Of a stretch of DNA of 64,000 nucleotides, positions 1-7,298 are shown piece after piece. A program made the translations under genes and the position numbers. Below the pieces are notes generated by a model that was given only the letters and a program-made list of their open reading frames with translations, was not told where the DNA came from and ran no database searches. Every line of letters starts with the position of its first letter. The stretch's first letter is position 1. The stretch is from the NCBI RefSeq assembly GCF_012223425.1, contig NZ_CP038799.1, positions 5,936,249 to 6,000,248 of the forward strand. Reading direction: 5' to 3'. This DNA is from Mycolicibacterium frederiksbergense (GTDB lineage: Bacteria; Actinomycetota; Actinomycetes; Mycobacteriales; Mycobacteriaceae).

Positions 1-394
1 TGACCGGGCTCTCCAGCACCCGAGGCGCCGCGATGGTGGTGGAGTCCACGGCGGTCAGCCCGCTGCGGTCGAATTCGTCCTCACCGGACGGCATCGGCGC
101 GGAGGTCTCGTTCATGGCGGCGGCGAGCTCACGAGTCGCGAGGTTCCACACGAACTCTCCGGTGGCCTCGATGTTGGCCACACTGTCCTTCCAGCCGACC
201 GAGGCGAATCCGATGATCGGCGGCCGGTAATTGAAACCGTTGAAGAAGCTGTAGGGCGCCAGGTTGCGCACGCCGTCGGCGGCCCGGGTGGAGATCCAGC
301 CGATCGGCCGGGGCCCGACGATGGCGTTGAACGGATCGTGCGGCAACCCGGTGCCGTCCGCGGGCCGATAGAAATGGGCGCCGTCGCCTGCCAT
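1..394 (-). CDS. Flavin reductase-like FMN-binding protein, partial (3' end cut by window edge)
   Basis: The frame reads leftward from an ATG at 394 and stays open to base 1, so about the first 131 residues are visible. Motifs seen are IVGPRPIGWIST (residues 25-36), NLAPYSFFNGF (44-54), PPIIGF (58-63) and KDSVANI (69-75). These match the flavin-reductase-like, FMN-binding split-barrel family, whose members bind FMN and reduce flavin or are built into flavin oxidoreductases. The substrate cannot be read from the sequence. The tRNA-Val gene and its terminator lie just upstream on the same strand. Confidence 0.75.
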   Translation of the reverse strand, partial: MAGDGAHFYRPADGTGLPHDPFNAIVGPRPIGWISTRAADGVRNLAPYSFFNGFNYRPPIIGFASVGWKDSVANIEATGEFVWNLATRELAAAMNETSAPMPSGEDEFDRSGLTAVDSTTIAAPRVLESPV

Positions 395-418
395 GACCCC
401 TCTTCCGATCGGCCTGAG

Positions 419-450
419 AAAGCAAAAGAACCGCCCGAGGGCGGCTCTTG
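419..450 (-). terminator. Intrinsic terminator after tRNA-Val(CAC)
   Basis: A GC-rich hairpin (arms 428-435 and 440-447) is followed on the minus strand by a T-rich run at 419-430. It lies directly 3' of the leftward tRNA-Val gene and before the flavin-reductase-like gene. Confidence 0.75.
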
Positions 451-454
451 CTTG

Positions 455-526
455 TGGTCCCGACTGGGATCGAACCAGTGACCTTCCGCGTGTGAGGCGG
501 ACGCTCTCCCCCTGAGCTACGAGACC
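455..526 (-). tRNA. tRNA-Val (anticodon CAC)
   Basis: The 72-base cloverleaf on the minus strand has the acceptor stem GGTCTCG / CGGGACC, a normal D arm, the anticodon loop CTCACAC and a T arm with GGTTCGATCCC. The anticodon CAC reads GUG valine codons. CCA is not encoded. A candidate -10 (TAGTCT, plus-strand bases 542-547) lies 15 bases upstream, and a terminator follows. Confidence 0.95.
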
Positions 527-541
527 GGGGAACGAGGACGA

Positions 542-547
542 AGACTA
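542..547 (-). promoter_or_regulatory. -10 element for tRNA-Val(CAC)
   Basis: TAGTCT on the minus strand fits the mycobacterial SigA -10 pattern TANNNT and sits 15 bases before the mature tRNA 5' end. No convincing -35 is seen. Confidence 0.45.
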
Positions 548-621
548 GCACGCGGCTACCTGCTAGCTGGAATTGGCTGGTCAGGGTGGCGCCAGTTTTC
601 ACGCAAACCGGACCGTTGAAA

Positions 622-647
622 GACCCATGCGCGGGTAGACATGGGTC
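622..647. promoter_or_regulatory. Inverted repeat upstream of the alcohol dehydrogenase
   Basis: GACCCATG (622-629) and CATGGGTC (640-647) form a perfect 8-base inverted repeat with a 10-base spacer. It ends 26 bases before the dehydrogenase ATG. The position and two-turn geometry suit a dimeric regulator site, but the regulator is unknown. Confidence 0.35.
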
Positions 648-673
648 AACACGACCCAACAGGGAGGATTGAG

Positions 674-1687
674 ATGGCACGTCATCAGGCGGTTCATGTC
701 GCATCGGCCGGAGCAGCGCTGGAACTCGCCGAGGTGGACACCACCCCGCCGGGTCGCGATCACGTTCGCATCGCCGTGCAGGCCTGCGGTGTCTGCGGCA
801 CCGACCACGCGTTCGTCAACGGCGCCTTCCCGGGCCTCACCTGGCCGCTGACGCCCGGGCACGAGATCGCCGGCACCATCGCCGAGATCGGTGATGGTAT
901 TCAGGATTACGCGGTCGGCGACCGGGTGGCCGTCGGCTGGTTCGGCGGGCACTGCGGACGCTGCGTGCCGTGTCACCAGGGGGACTTCATCCATTGCGCC
1001 AACGGGCAGATCCCGAGCTGGCACTACCCCGGCGGCTACGCCGAGTCGGTCACCGTGCCCGCCAACGCGCTGGCCCGGATTCCCGACGAACTGTCCTTCG
1101 CCGAGGCCGCCCCGATGGCCTGCGCGGGGGTGACGGTGTTCCACGGGTTGCGCGAGACCAGGGCCAAGCCCGGTGACCGGGTCGCGGTGCTCGGTGTCGG
1201 TGGCCTCGGACATCTGGGCGTGCAGTTCGCCCGTGCGATGGGCTTCGAGACCATCGCGATCGCCCGCGGAGCGGACAAGAAGCAGGACGCCCTCGATCTC
1301 GGTGCGCACCACTACGTCGACTCCAAGGCCGGCGATGTGAGTGAGGCGCTGCAGGCCCTCGGTGGGGTGTCGGTGGTGCTGGCGACGGCCGCCAACTCTC
1401 AGGCCATGGCCGACACCGTGGGCGGGTTGCTGCCGCGCGGGGAGCTGATCGTGGTGGGTGTGACGCCGGATCCGCTGCCGGTCAGCCCGCTGCAGCTGAT
1501 CACTCCGGGCGTGAGCATCACCGGCCACCCGTCCGGGACCGCGCGCGATGTCGAGGACACCTTGAAGTTCGCCGTGCAGTCCGGGGTGCGGGCCCGCATC
1601 CAGGAGCTTCCGCTGGCTCAGGCCGCCGAGGCGTATGCGGCGATGGACACCGGCAAGGCCCGCTACCGGATGGTGCTGACGGTCTGA
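674..1687 (+). CDS. Zinc-dependent alcohol dehydrogenase
   Basis: A 337-residue medium-chain dehydrogenase predicted to oxidise alcohols with NAD(P)+. The N-terminal GroES-like domain has catalytic-zinc ligands Cys41 (in CGVCGTDH) and His63 (in GHE). Four structural-zinc cysteines fall at 94, 97, 100 and 108. The Rossmann fold has GVGGLGHLG around 175. The frame opens at 641, but the ATG at 674 is preceded by AGGGAGG at 661-667, so that start is used. It resembles the AdhA/AdhP group of zinc alcohol dehydrogenases. It stands alone, with a possible operator repeat at 622-647. The natural substrate is unknown. Confidence 0.88.
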   Translation: MARHQAVHVASAGAALELAEVDTTPPGRDHVRIAVQACGVCGTDHAFVNGAFPGLTWPLTPGHEIAGTIAEIGDGIQDYAVGDRVAVGWFGGHCGRCVPCHQGDFIHCANGQIPSWHYPGGYAESVTVPANALARIPDELSFAEAAPMACAGVTVFHGLRETRAKPGDRVAVLGVGGLGHLGVQFARAMGFETIAIARGADKKQDALDLGAHHYVDSKAGDVSEALQALGGVSVVLATAANSQAMADTVGGLLPRGELIVVGVTPDPLPVSPLQLITPGVSITGHPSGTARDVEDTLKFAVQSGVRARIQELPLAQAAEAYAAMDTGKARYRMVLTV

Positions 1688-1731
1688 GAATTCGCGCTGA
1701 CCAGCGGATGGTTGGCCGCTAGGGTCGTCGC

Positions 1732-2148
1732 ATGATCCTTCGAGTGTTCGCGGTCGCCGCAGCGACCGGGGCCGTTACGACGTTCTGCGCGGCTCCAGCC
1801 GCCGCGGAGGACTTCGCCCATTTCACCTCGCCGAGCGGGAACGTCAGTTGCATTCTGGACTCCGAGTACCTGCGATGCGATATCGCCGAGCGGGACTGGG
1901 CTCCCCCGCCGCGGCCGGCCGACTGTGAGCTTGATTACGGACAGGGCATCGCGCTGACGCCCGGCGAGCCGGCGACCTTGGTCTGCGCTGGGGATACGAC
2001 GTTGGGCGGGTCCGACGTACTGGCCTACGGCCGGTCGATCACCCGCGGCGCGCTCAGTTGCACCAGCGCGGAGAGCGGAATGTCCTGCCGAGACAGCGGC
2101 AGCGGTCGCGGCTTCTCCCTCTCGCGCCAGGTTTACCAGCTGTTTTAG
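1732..2148 (+). CDS. Small exported protein (DUF6636-like)
   Basis: A 138-residue protein with an N-terminal signal peptide (hydrophobic residues about 3-25, AAPAAAE cleavage region). The mature part carries repeated cysteines and the motifs FTSPSGNVSCILD and GALSCTSAESGMSC. That pattern resembles the small secreted actinobacterial proteins grouped as DUF6636; the assignment is from memory. Six or so cysteines suggest disulfides outside the membrane. A -10 hexamer TAGGGT (1720-1725) lies six bases before the ATG, so the transcript is probably leaderless. The function is unknown. Confidence 0.72.
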   Translation: MILRVFAVAAATGAVTTFCAAPAAAEDFAHFTSPSGNVSCILDSEYLRCDIAERDWAPPPRPADCELDYGQGIALTPGEPATLVCAGDTTLGGSDVLAYGRSITRGALSCTSAESGMSCRDSGSGRGFSLSRQVYQLF

Positions 2149-2176
2149 CGCCGATTGCCGCGCGGTTACAAGTGAT

Positions 2177-2206
2177 TTGTAGTTACTCGTGTGGTTGGAC
2201 TAATGT
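2177..2206 (+). promoter_or_regulatory. Promoter of the tRNA-Gly/Cys/Val cluster
   Basis: TAATGT (2201-2206) is a good -10. TTGTAG (2177-2182), 18 bases upstream, is a candidate -35. The first tRNA begins 37 bases after the -10. Confidence 0.45.
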
Positions 2207-2243
2207 TCCTTTCCGCACCGGGTGACGATCTCACCCGAGGCAC

Positions 2244-2316
2244 GCGGACGTGGCGCAGTTGGTAGCGCACAACCTTGCCAAGGTTGGGGTCGCGGGTTCG
2301 AATCCCGTCGTCCGCT
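2244..2316 (+). tRNA. tRNA-Gly (anticodon GCC)
   Basis: The 73-base cloverleaf has acceptor stem GCGGACG / CGTCCGC and discriminator T2316. The anticodon stem CAACC / GGTTG encloses loop TTGCCAA, giving anticodon GCC, which reads GGC and GGU. It is the first gene of a three-tRNA cluster that ends in a terminator at 2523-2550. Confidence 0.95.
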
Positions 2317-2344
2317 CGAAGGTGCAGTGGCATCAACCCCAAAT

Positions 2345-2415
2345 GGTGGAGTGGCCGAGTGGTGAGGCAACGGCCTGCAAAGCCGTGCACACGGGTTCGA
2401 TTCCCGTCTCCACCT
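2345..2415 (+). tRNA. tRNA-Cys (anticodon GCA)
   Basis: The 71-base cloverleaf has acceptor stem GGTGGAG / CTCCACC and the discriminator U typical of tRNA-Cys. The anticodon stem ACGGC / GCCGT encloses CTGCAAA, giving anticodon GCA. It lies 28 bases after tRNA-Gly. Confidence 0.95.
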
Positions 2416-2431
2416 CCAAAGTTTCGACCCG

Positions 2432-2503
2432 GCGCGATTAGCTCAGCGGGAGAGCGCTTCCCTGACACGGAAGAGGTCACTGGTTCAATCCCAGTATCGC
2501 GCA
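2432..2503 (+). tRNA. tRNA-Val (anticodon GAC)
   Basis: The 72-base cloverleaf has acceptor stem GCGCGAT / ATCGCGC. The anticodon stem CTTCC / GGAAG encloses CTGACAC, giving anticodon GAC. CCA is encoded immediately after (2504-2506). Together with tRNA-Val(CAC) at 455-526, the window has two valine tRNAs on opposite strands about 2 kb apart. Confidence 0.95.
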
Positions 2504-2522
2504 CCACAGTTCTTGCAGGTCA

Positions 2523-2550
2523 GGCCCGGTCATCCGGGCCTTTCTTGTTT
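2523..2550 (+). terminator. Intrinsic terminator of the tRNA cluster
   Basis: A seven-base GC stem (2523-2529 with 2534-2540) and TCAT loop are followed by the T-rich run 2541-2550, directly after tRNA-Val(GAC). Confidence 0.88.
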
Positions 2551-2569
2551 CTATGCCCGATGCCACGGT

Positions 2570-3112
2570 TCACAGGCCGCCCGGTGGCAGATTCGCCTGG
2601 CGCAGCCGGCAATCTGACGTGGCAGACAAGACGCCCACGGCCTCGGTGCCGAATTCGACTGACACGCCGTCATTGCCGGAGAAGATGACATCATGATCGC
2701 GAGGTCTGTCGACGGGCGTGGTGACATTGATGGCGCCCAACTGGGCCGCACCCCGTCGCACGACGTCGAGCGCTTGCGGCCAGGCCTCTTCGGGGACCGG
2801 CCCGTTGAACACGACATAGATGTAGGCGTGCACCCCTGCAGTGTTGGCGTAGTCGCCGCTGCACCCACCCCAGCTGTCTTCTTTCACATGCCAGGTCAAT
2901 CCCGTTGACATTGAGGCGATCTGGGCGGCCCACCCCTCGACAGCCGCCCGGTACTGCTGTCGCGCCGCTTCGAATGAGGGCCTGGTGCGCAGGTCTGCTT
3001 CTGCATCGCTGACCATCGCTGCATCTTGGTCGCCTCCGCCTGTCGTACCGCAGGCGCTCAGCACCGCGACCGACAGCACAGCGACAATGACGCGCCTCAG
3101 GCTCTCCAGCAC
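2570..3112 (-). CDS. LppA-family lipoprotein
   Basis: A 180-residue predicted lipoprotein. A GTG start at 3112 gives a basic N-terminus, a hydrophobic stretch and the lipobox LSAC at about residues 17-20, so the mature protein would begin with an acylated cysteine in the cell envelope. The body has TWHVKEDSWGGCSG and NGPVPEEAWPQALDVV motifs, similar to the mycobacterial LppA/LppB/LppV family. A longer frame opens at 3199, but it would bury the signal sequence and overlap the upstream gene, which ends at 3126. The 13-base gap to that gene suggests co-transcription. The function of the family is unknown. Confidence 0.78.
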   Translation of the reverse strand: MLESLRRVIVAVLSVAVLSACGTTGGGDQDAAMVSDAEADLRTRPSFEAARQQYRAAVEGWAAQIASMSTGLTWHVKEDSWGGCSGDYANTAGVHAYIYVVFNGPVPEEAWPQALDVVRRGAAQLGAINVTTPVDRPRDHDVIFSGNDGVSVEFGTEAVGVLSATSDCRLRQANLPPGGL

Positions 3113-3125
3113 ACAGCCCCCACCG

Positions 3126-3884
3126 TCAGCGAAACTGTTCGCGGTACCGCTCAGCCGAATCATCCCGAACAGCGGTGGCGAAATCCATACGCTCATCACG
3201 CAGGTAGCCCGCGACGCCGAGCCCCGTGGCCAGCGCCCCGGCCACCCACGCCGCCCACGCGATCGTGTCTCCCGCGTATCCGGCCGCCCACGGCGACAGG
3301 AACATCGCGAACCCCACGATGGCGAGCAACAGGAAATCGTGGGTCGGCTCGGAGGCCAGCAGTGACCAGACGGCCACCACGGCGATCATGGCGCCCAGAC
3401 CGATGGTGACGGCGGTCCCGGCGATCGACGAGTGGAACGCGATACCCATGATGACGCTGGCGCCACCCACTGCCAACGCCGCCCGGCCGATGCCGTAACT
3501 CCAGCGGTGTCGCAGCCGCTGACTGTCACCCCACTCGCTCATCCCGTCCTGGGTCTGGGTCTTGTCGTGCGTCCAGCCGATACCTCCGAGAATGAGGGCC
3601 AGGCCCCCGGCCACCCAGCAGGTCCAGGCAGCGCCCCGGTCGACGTTGAAGCCGCCGCTGAGGAACGGCAGCGCCAACATGACCACTCCGACCACCACCA
3701 AACCCCAATGATCGGGGGCCCGGTTGTGAGCGAGGACCGACATCGCCCCGAAGAACGCGATGAATGCTGCGAACCCGAATGCGAGTCCCTGCCCCGCCTG
3801 CGTCGAACTGACCACGAACGCCGACACCGCGGCGCACACACCGATGACTATTGCGACCCAGCCAATCCACAATTTCAAGTTCAT
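3126..3884 (-). CDS. SPW-repeat-like integral membrane protein
   Basis: A 252-residue protein with about seven to eight hydrophobic segments arranged as two related halves. The second half contains FLSPWAAGYAGDTIAWAAWV (residues about 190-210), close to the SPW membrane motif seen in small membrane-protein repeats. The first half has a weaker version (LPFLSGGFNVDRGAAWTCW). This suggests a duplicated membrane domain with a soluble loop around residues 105-125. It probably forms an operon with the downstream lipoprotein gene. The role is unknown. Confidence 0.65.
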   Translation of the reverse strand: MNLKLWIGWVAIVIGVCAAVSAFVVSSTQAGQGLAFGFAAFIAFFGAMSVLAHNRAPDHWGLVVVGVVMLALPFLSGGFNVDRGAAWTCWVAGGLALILGGIGWTHDKTQTQDGMSEWGDSQRLRHRWSYGIGRAALAVGGASVIMGIAFHSSIAGTAVTIGLGAMIAVVAVWSLLASEPTHDFLLLAIVGFAMFLSPWAAGYAGDTIAWAAWVAGALATGLGVAGYLRDERMDFATAVRDDSAERYREQFR

Positions 3885-3964
3885 ACCTAGTAATCAACGC
3901 CGGTACCGCTGGGACATCTAGGGTCCTTTGGGCCATACTTTGGACCCCTGTCCCGCCCGACGCA

Positions 3965-4696
3965 CTACACCGCCTCGCCCACCCGACCCGCCGTCAACGG
4001 CGTCACCACCGTGTTGCCCTGGTCCCCGCACTCGTCGGTGTCGACGACGGTGGTGAGCGCACCGGTGAACGATCCGTCCGGGCGCGGGGTGAAGCCCAAC
4101 GTCACCGTCGTCCAGGACTCCCCGGCGATCGATCCGTCGTCATAGGTACAGGTGGACTTCACCCGCGCGGGTGCGATGTCCTCCCAGGTCCCATTGGTCA
4201 GCTTGAACGTCAACGTGCGGGCACCGGGCATGCGCGCCTGGTCCTGACCCAGCACCTCACCGGTGGCGATGCAGTCGGTGTCCGTGCAGGCCGATGTCAA
4301 CGTCAGCCAATCCTGGGCCGGCCCGGCATCGGCCCCCTCACCCCAGTTGGTGTTGCCTTCGGCCTCGCGATATGTGGCCTGATCCCAGTGATATTCGACG
4401 CGGTACACCCCGTTGAGCAGGTCGGGCCGCGGCGCCGGCTCGGCCGCCGGCTCACCGTAGCTCAGGAACCACACCGCAATCCCGGACGCAGCAGCGATCA
4501 CCACCACCGCCGCGGCGACCGCGAAAGCGGTGATCCGCGCGGGTGTGAATCGCGGCGGCGCCGGCTCCGGATCCTCATCGAACGCCCACGCGTGCGCCGC
4601 CTGGGTGTGCGCGTCGGCGACGCCGGCCAGCTCGGTGGGCGCACCGGCATCGGCCAGGTAGCCGGTCGGCTCCTCGCTCTCCGGCGGCTGCGTCAT
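3965..4696 (-). CDS. Single-pass membrane protein with extracytoplasmic domain, unknown function
   Basis: A 243-residue protein with an acidic cytoplasmic N-terminus (about 50 residues), one membrane helix at about 55-78 and a soluble C-terminal domain of about 165 residues. That domain has four cysteines in the SACTDTDC and STCTYDD areas. A -10 hexamer TAGTGT lies seven bases upstream of the ATG, pointing to a leaderless transcript. The layout resembles mycobacterial sensor-like exported proteins, but no family was recognised. Confidence 0.65.
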   Translation of the reverse strand: MTQPPESEEPTGYLADAGAPTELAGVADAHTQAAHAWAFDEDPEPAPPRFTPARITAFAVAAAVVVIAAASGIAVWFLSYGEPAAEPAPRPDLLNGVYRVEYHWDQATYREAEGNTNWGEGADAGPAQDWLTLTSACTDTDCIATGEVLGQDQARMPGARTLTFKLTNGTWEDIAPARVKSTCTYDDGSIAGESWTTVTLGFTPRPDGSFTGALTTVVDTDECGDQGNTVVTPLTAGRVGEAV

Positions 4697-4714
4697 AGCC
4701 GGGACACTAACGAA

Positions 4715-5023
4715 CTACGCCTTGACCGTCAGCATCCATGCCGGAACCCAGTGCGTCACCGGCCTTTCCGAAGCGCCGAAGGTGATCGAATACGTCACCA
4801 GACCCCACCAGGCGCCCTGCTCGCAGAGTCCCCAGCAGGTCAGCTCCCCCTCGACCACCTTGTGCATCTGCAGCCCGAGCGGGTGATAGCGCCCCCACTG
4901 GCAGTGCGGCTGCCGTGGGAACAGGGCGCCCAGATCGACCAGCACGGCGCGCGGTGGGTCGACGCGGCGGAAGACGTCCCGCGCCGGCTGGCCGCCGTGC
5001 CCGATGCTCTGCATCTCGCCCAC
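4715..5023 (-). CDS. Small unrecognised protein behind an SOS box (putative LexA-regulated gene)
   Basis: A protein of about 102 residues with no family recognised. It is rich in Trp and aromatic residues in the second half (LTCWGLCEQGAWWGLVTYS, VTHWVPAWML) and has no signal peptide. A -10 hexamer TATGAT (plus-strand 5030-5035) lies six bases before a GTG at 5023, so a leaderless GTG start is proposed. The alternative is the ATG at 5014. The -10 sits inside a near-consensus mycobacterial SOS box at 5027-5042, which implies repression by LexA and induction by DNA damage. It is a lone leftward gene between a membrane protein and an exported esterase. Confidence 0.6.
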   Translation of the reverse strand: MGEMQSIGHGGQPARDVFRRVDPPRAVLVDLGALFPRQPHCQWGRYHPLGLQMHKVVEGELTCWGLCEQGAWWGLVTYSITFGASERPVTHWVPAWMLTVKA

Positions 5024-5026
5024 TGT

Positions 5027-5042
5027 TCGATCATATGTTCGA
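5027..5042 (-). promoter_or_regulatory. Putative LexA binding site (SOS box)
   Basis: The minus strand reads TCGAACATATGATCGA, one mismatch from the mycobacterial box TCGAAC-N4-GTTCGA. It overlaps the -10 of the small gene at 4715-5023. The chiZ boxes in this window show the same GATCGA half-site variation, which supports the call. Confidence 0.65.
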
Positions 5043-5072
5043 ATGGAGTCGGCGGATACACCCGGGAACGAA

Positions 5073-5972
5073 CTACCGGCCGTGCGCGTCGAAGAACTGC
5101 GCCGACACCTCCGAGGCGTCGAACGCACGCGTGGCCGGCCCCACCTGGTTGGCCGGCAGGATCTCCGGGGCACCCGGCCAGGTGTGCCCACCGCCGTCGA
5201 CCCGCAGGAACACCACTTCGGTGCCCGCCGCGCACGCGTAGCTGACGCGTTCGGCGCTCGTCCCGTCGCCGGAACCGGGCACCGGCGCAATCACCGGGTC
5301 CGGCGCGCAGCCGTTGAGTTCGCGCCAACGGTCCACCACGGCGTAGGCCGCCAGGATGGTGCTGGGTCCGCCCCGACCGATCATCGGACCGCCGTTGAAC
5401 GGCACGATGGGATCGACGGTGCCCTGTGAGGTCAGCACCGATACGGGCTGTGACGGGTTACATGGGACCTGATCACCCAGGGTCGCGCCGATCGGAACGA
5501 TCGCGGCGAACATGTCCGCGCGATCACAGGCCAGCCGGTTGGCCATGAATCCGCCCGCCGACAGCCCGGTCGCGAACACCCGGCCCGCCGGGATCCCCAA
5601 ATCGGCCGTCAGCCGATCCACAAGGGCGACAATGAATCCCACGTCATCGACACCGGTGCGGTCCGGGACCGACGCGCCGCGCCCGTCGGCCCAGCTTAGG
5701 TCGATACCGTCCGGGTACACCACCGCATATCCATGGGCGTCGGCCACCGCGTCGTAGTGGGTGAGCGCGGCATGCTGCCGACCGTTCTGACCAGCGGCAT
5801 GCATGTTGACCACCAGACCGGTCGGCGGTCCCGGCGGCAGGTGCAGGTAATACGTGCGCTGCAGGCCCCCGACGTCGATCTGCGCGGTCGGCGGTTCCGC
5901 GCCCGCCACCGATACCGGCCCCAGCACGCAGAGCAGGACCACCAGCAACGTCGCGGCGAATCTGCCCCTCAC
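5073..5972 (-). CDS. Exported esterase / polyhydroxybutyrate depolymerase-like hydrolase
   Basis: A 299-residue alpha/beta hydrolase of the PHB-depolymerase / feruloyl-esterase (LpqP/LpqC-like) group. Residues 1-26 form a signal peptide ending in AGAE. The nucleophile elbow is GLSAGG (about 143-148), a candidate acid lies in GTVDPIVPF, and the histidine is in GGGHTWPGAPE. It is expected to act outside the membrane on ester substrates. The GTG start at 5972 is preceded by TAAGCT seven bases upstream, suggesting a leaderless transcript. The C-terminal cysteine pair could form a disulfide. The substrate is not readable from sequence. Confidence 0.82.
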   Translation of the reverse strand: MRGRFAATLLVVLLCVLGPVSVAGAEPPTAQIDVGGLQRTYYLHLPPGPPTGLVVNMHAAGQNGRQHAALTHYDAVADAHGYAVVYPDGIDLSWADGRGASVPDRTGVDDVGFIVALVDRLTADLGIPAGRVFATGLSAGGFMANRLACDRADMFAAIVPIGATLGDQVPCNPSQPVSVLTSQGTVDPIVPFNGGPMIGRGGPSTILAAYAVVDRWRELNGCAPDPVIAPVPGSGDGTSAERVSYACAAGTEVVFLRVDGGGHTWPGAPEILPANQVGPATRAFDASEVSAQFFDAHGR

Positions 5973-5991
5973 CCACGCGAGCTTAGAGCCG

Positions 5992-6423
5992 TCAGGTGTA
6001 GAGCGTCTCGAACTTCTCGATGGAACGTTCGATATCGCCCTTGACCGTGCGGGCGGCGACCGATCCGATCGGGCCGAACAGCGGCGGCCCGCCGAGTTCG
6101 AGGGTGACGGCGAACTTGCTGCCCGACGACGTGGGCTGCACGCTCAGCTTCAGCCCGTACTTGGTGCCGCCGACGCCCTTGCCCACGACCTCCAGCAGAT
6201 GCGGTGCGTCGAGCTTGCGCACCGTCCAGGTGACGCGATTGCGCATCCCCTTGGCACCGGCCACCCCGATCAGCGTGGTGCCGACGGTCAGCTCGTCGGG
6301 AATGTCGCTGCGCCAGCCTTCGTGCATCACCAGCCAGTCCCCCAGCTCGTTCAGATTCGACGCGTGATCCCACGCCGTCTGCGGGTCGAGCGACAGTTCG
6401 CGGGAAAGTTCGAGCTTTGCCAT
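5992..6423 (-). CDS. SRPBCC-fold protein of the Rv0910 toxin-like family
   Basis: A 143-residue protein of the START/SRPBCC fold. The pattern of W19, ELGDWL, GWRSDIP, KGMRNRVTWTV and a conserved LGGPPLFGPIG (about 110-120) closely follows M. tuberculosis Rv0910, annotated as the toxin of a toxin-antitoxin pair. No Rv0909-like antitoxin gene is adjacent here, so it may simply be a ligand-binding SRPBCC protein. The -10 TAGCAT lies seven bases before the ATG and abuts the -10 of the divergent methyltransferase gene. Confidence 0.8.
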   Translation of the reverse strand: MAKLELSRELSLDPQTAWDHASNLNELGDWLVMHEGWRSDIPDELTVGTTLIGVAGAKGMRNRVTWTVRKLDAPHLLEVVGKGVGGTKYGLKLSVQPTSSGSKFAVTLELGGPPLFGPIGSVAARTVKGDIERSIEKFETLYT

Positions 6424-6450
6424 GCGCCGAATGCTAGTAGCTTCGGTGTA
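6424..6450. promoter_or_regulatory. 27-bp divergent double promoter
   Basis: On the minus strand TAGCAT (plus-strand 6431-6436) lies seven bases before the ATG at 6423. On the plus strand TAGCTT (6438-6443) lies seven bases before the GTG at 6451. The two -10 hexamers are one base apart and both would give leaderless transcripts. Confidence 0.6.
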
Positions 6451-7282
6451 GTGGACAGCAGCAGAGCCGACGCCGGCAACCTCACCGGAGTGTCCGAGAC
6501 CGCATTGTTGACGCTCAATGCCCGCGCGCACCAGGCCCGCCACCCCAAGGCCGTCATCGACGACCCGATGGCGATCCGGTTGGTCGACGCGATCGATGTC
6601 GATTTCGACAAGTTCGGCCGCAAGGGCCAGGAGATGGCGTTGCGGGCCGTCGGCATCGACCGGGCGGCCACCGCATATCTGTCGACGCATCCGGGGGCCA
6701 CCGTGGTCGCGCTCGCCGAGGGGCTGCAGACCAGTTTCTGGCGCCTCAGCGCGGCACTGCCCGACACCGATTTCCGATGGATCACCGTCGATTTCGCGCC
6801 GATTGTCGAGCTACGCCAGCGACTGCTCCCCACTTCGGAGCGGATCACCAACCTCGCACAGTCGGCACTGGATTACCGCTGGATGGACCGGGTGGACACC
6901 GACAAGGGTGTCTTCATCACCGCCGAGGGCCTGCTGATGTACCTGCAGCCCGAGGAGGCGATGGGGTTGATCACCGAGTGCGGCCAAGCGTTTTCCCGGT
7001 GGTCAGATGATCTTCGACCTGCCGCCGGTGATCGTGAAGAAGCTGACCCGCAAGAAGGGCATCCGCGCATCGACCCGATACCGCGTCCCGCCGATGCCGT
7101 TCAGCCTGTCCCCCGCCGAGCTGGCCGACCTCGTCAATACCGTTCCCGGCATCCGCGCGGTGCACGATCTGCCCATCCCCAAGGGACGCGGAGTGTTGTT
7201 CGGAAAGCTGTTTCCCGCGTTCTGGCAGTGGAAGTGGAGCAAGCAGTATCGGGGGGCCTACACGCTGCTCGAGTTCGGCTGA
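6451..7282 (+). pseudogene. LCMT-family SAM-dependent methyltransferase with a frameshift
   Basis: This encodes a class I methyltransferase of the leucine carboxyl methyltransferase-like group common in mycobacteria (RAHQARHPKAVIDDP near residue 20, TVVALAEGLQTSFWRL near 84, AEGLLMYLQP near 155). The N-terminal part reads in frame from GTG 6451 to about 7000. The matching C-terminal part (IFDLPPVIVKKLTRK to LLEFG) is in another frame, ending at 7282. Removing one T from the TTTT run at 6991-6994 restores GQAFPGGQMIFDLPP. Either the gene is broken or the base is a sequencing error. The start is supported by TAGCTT seven bases upstream. Confidence 0.75.
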
Positions 7283-7298
7283 TGCACCCGCTGGACGC

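Noticed and set aside
2166..2688. Protein-coding frames across the tRNA cluster
   Set aside because: They run through three well-formed tRNA genes and have no independent coding support.
5992..6423. A complete toxin-antitoxin pair around the Rv0910-like gene
   Set aside because: No small antitoxin gene adjoins it; the neighbours are an esterase and a methyltransferase.
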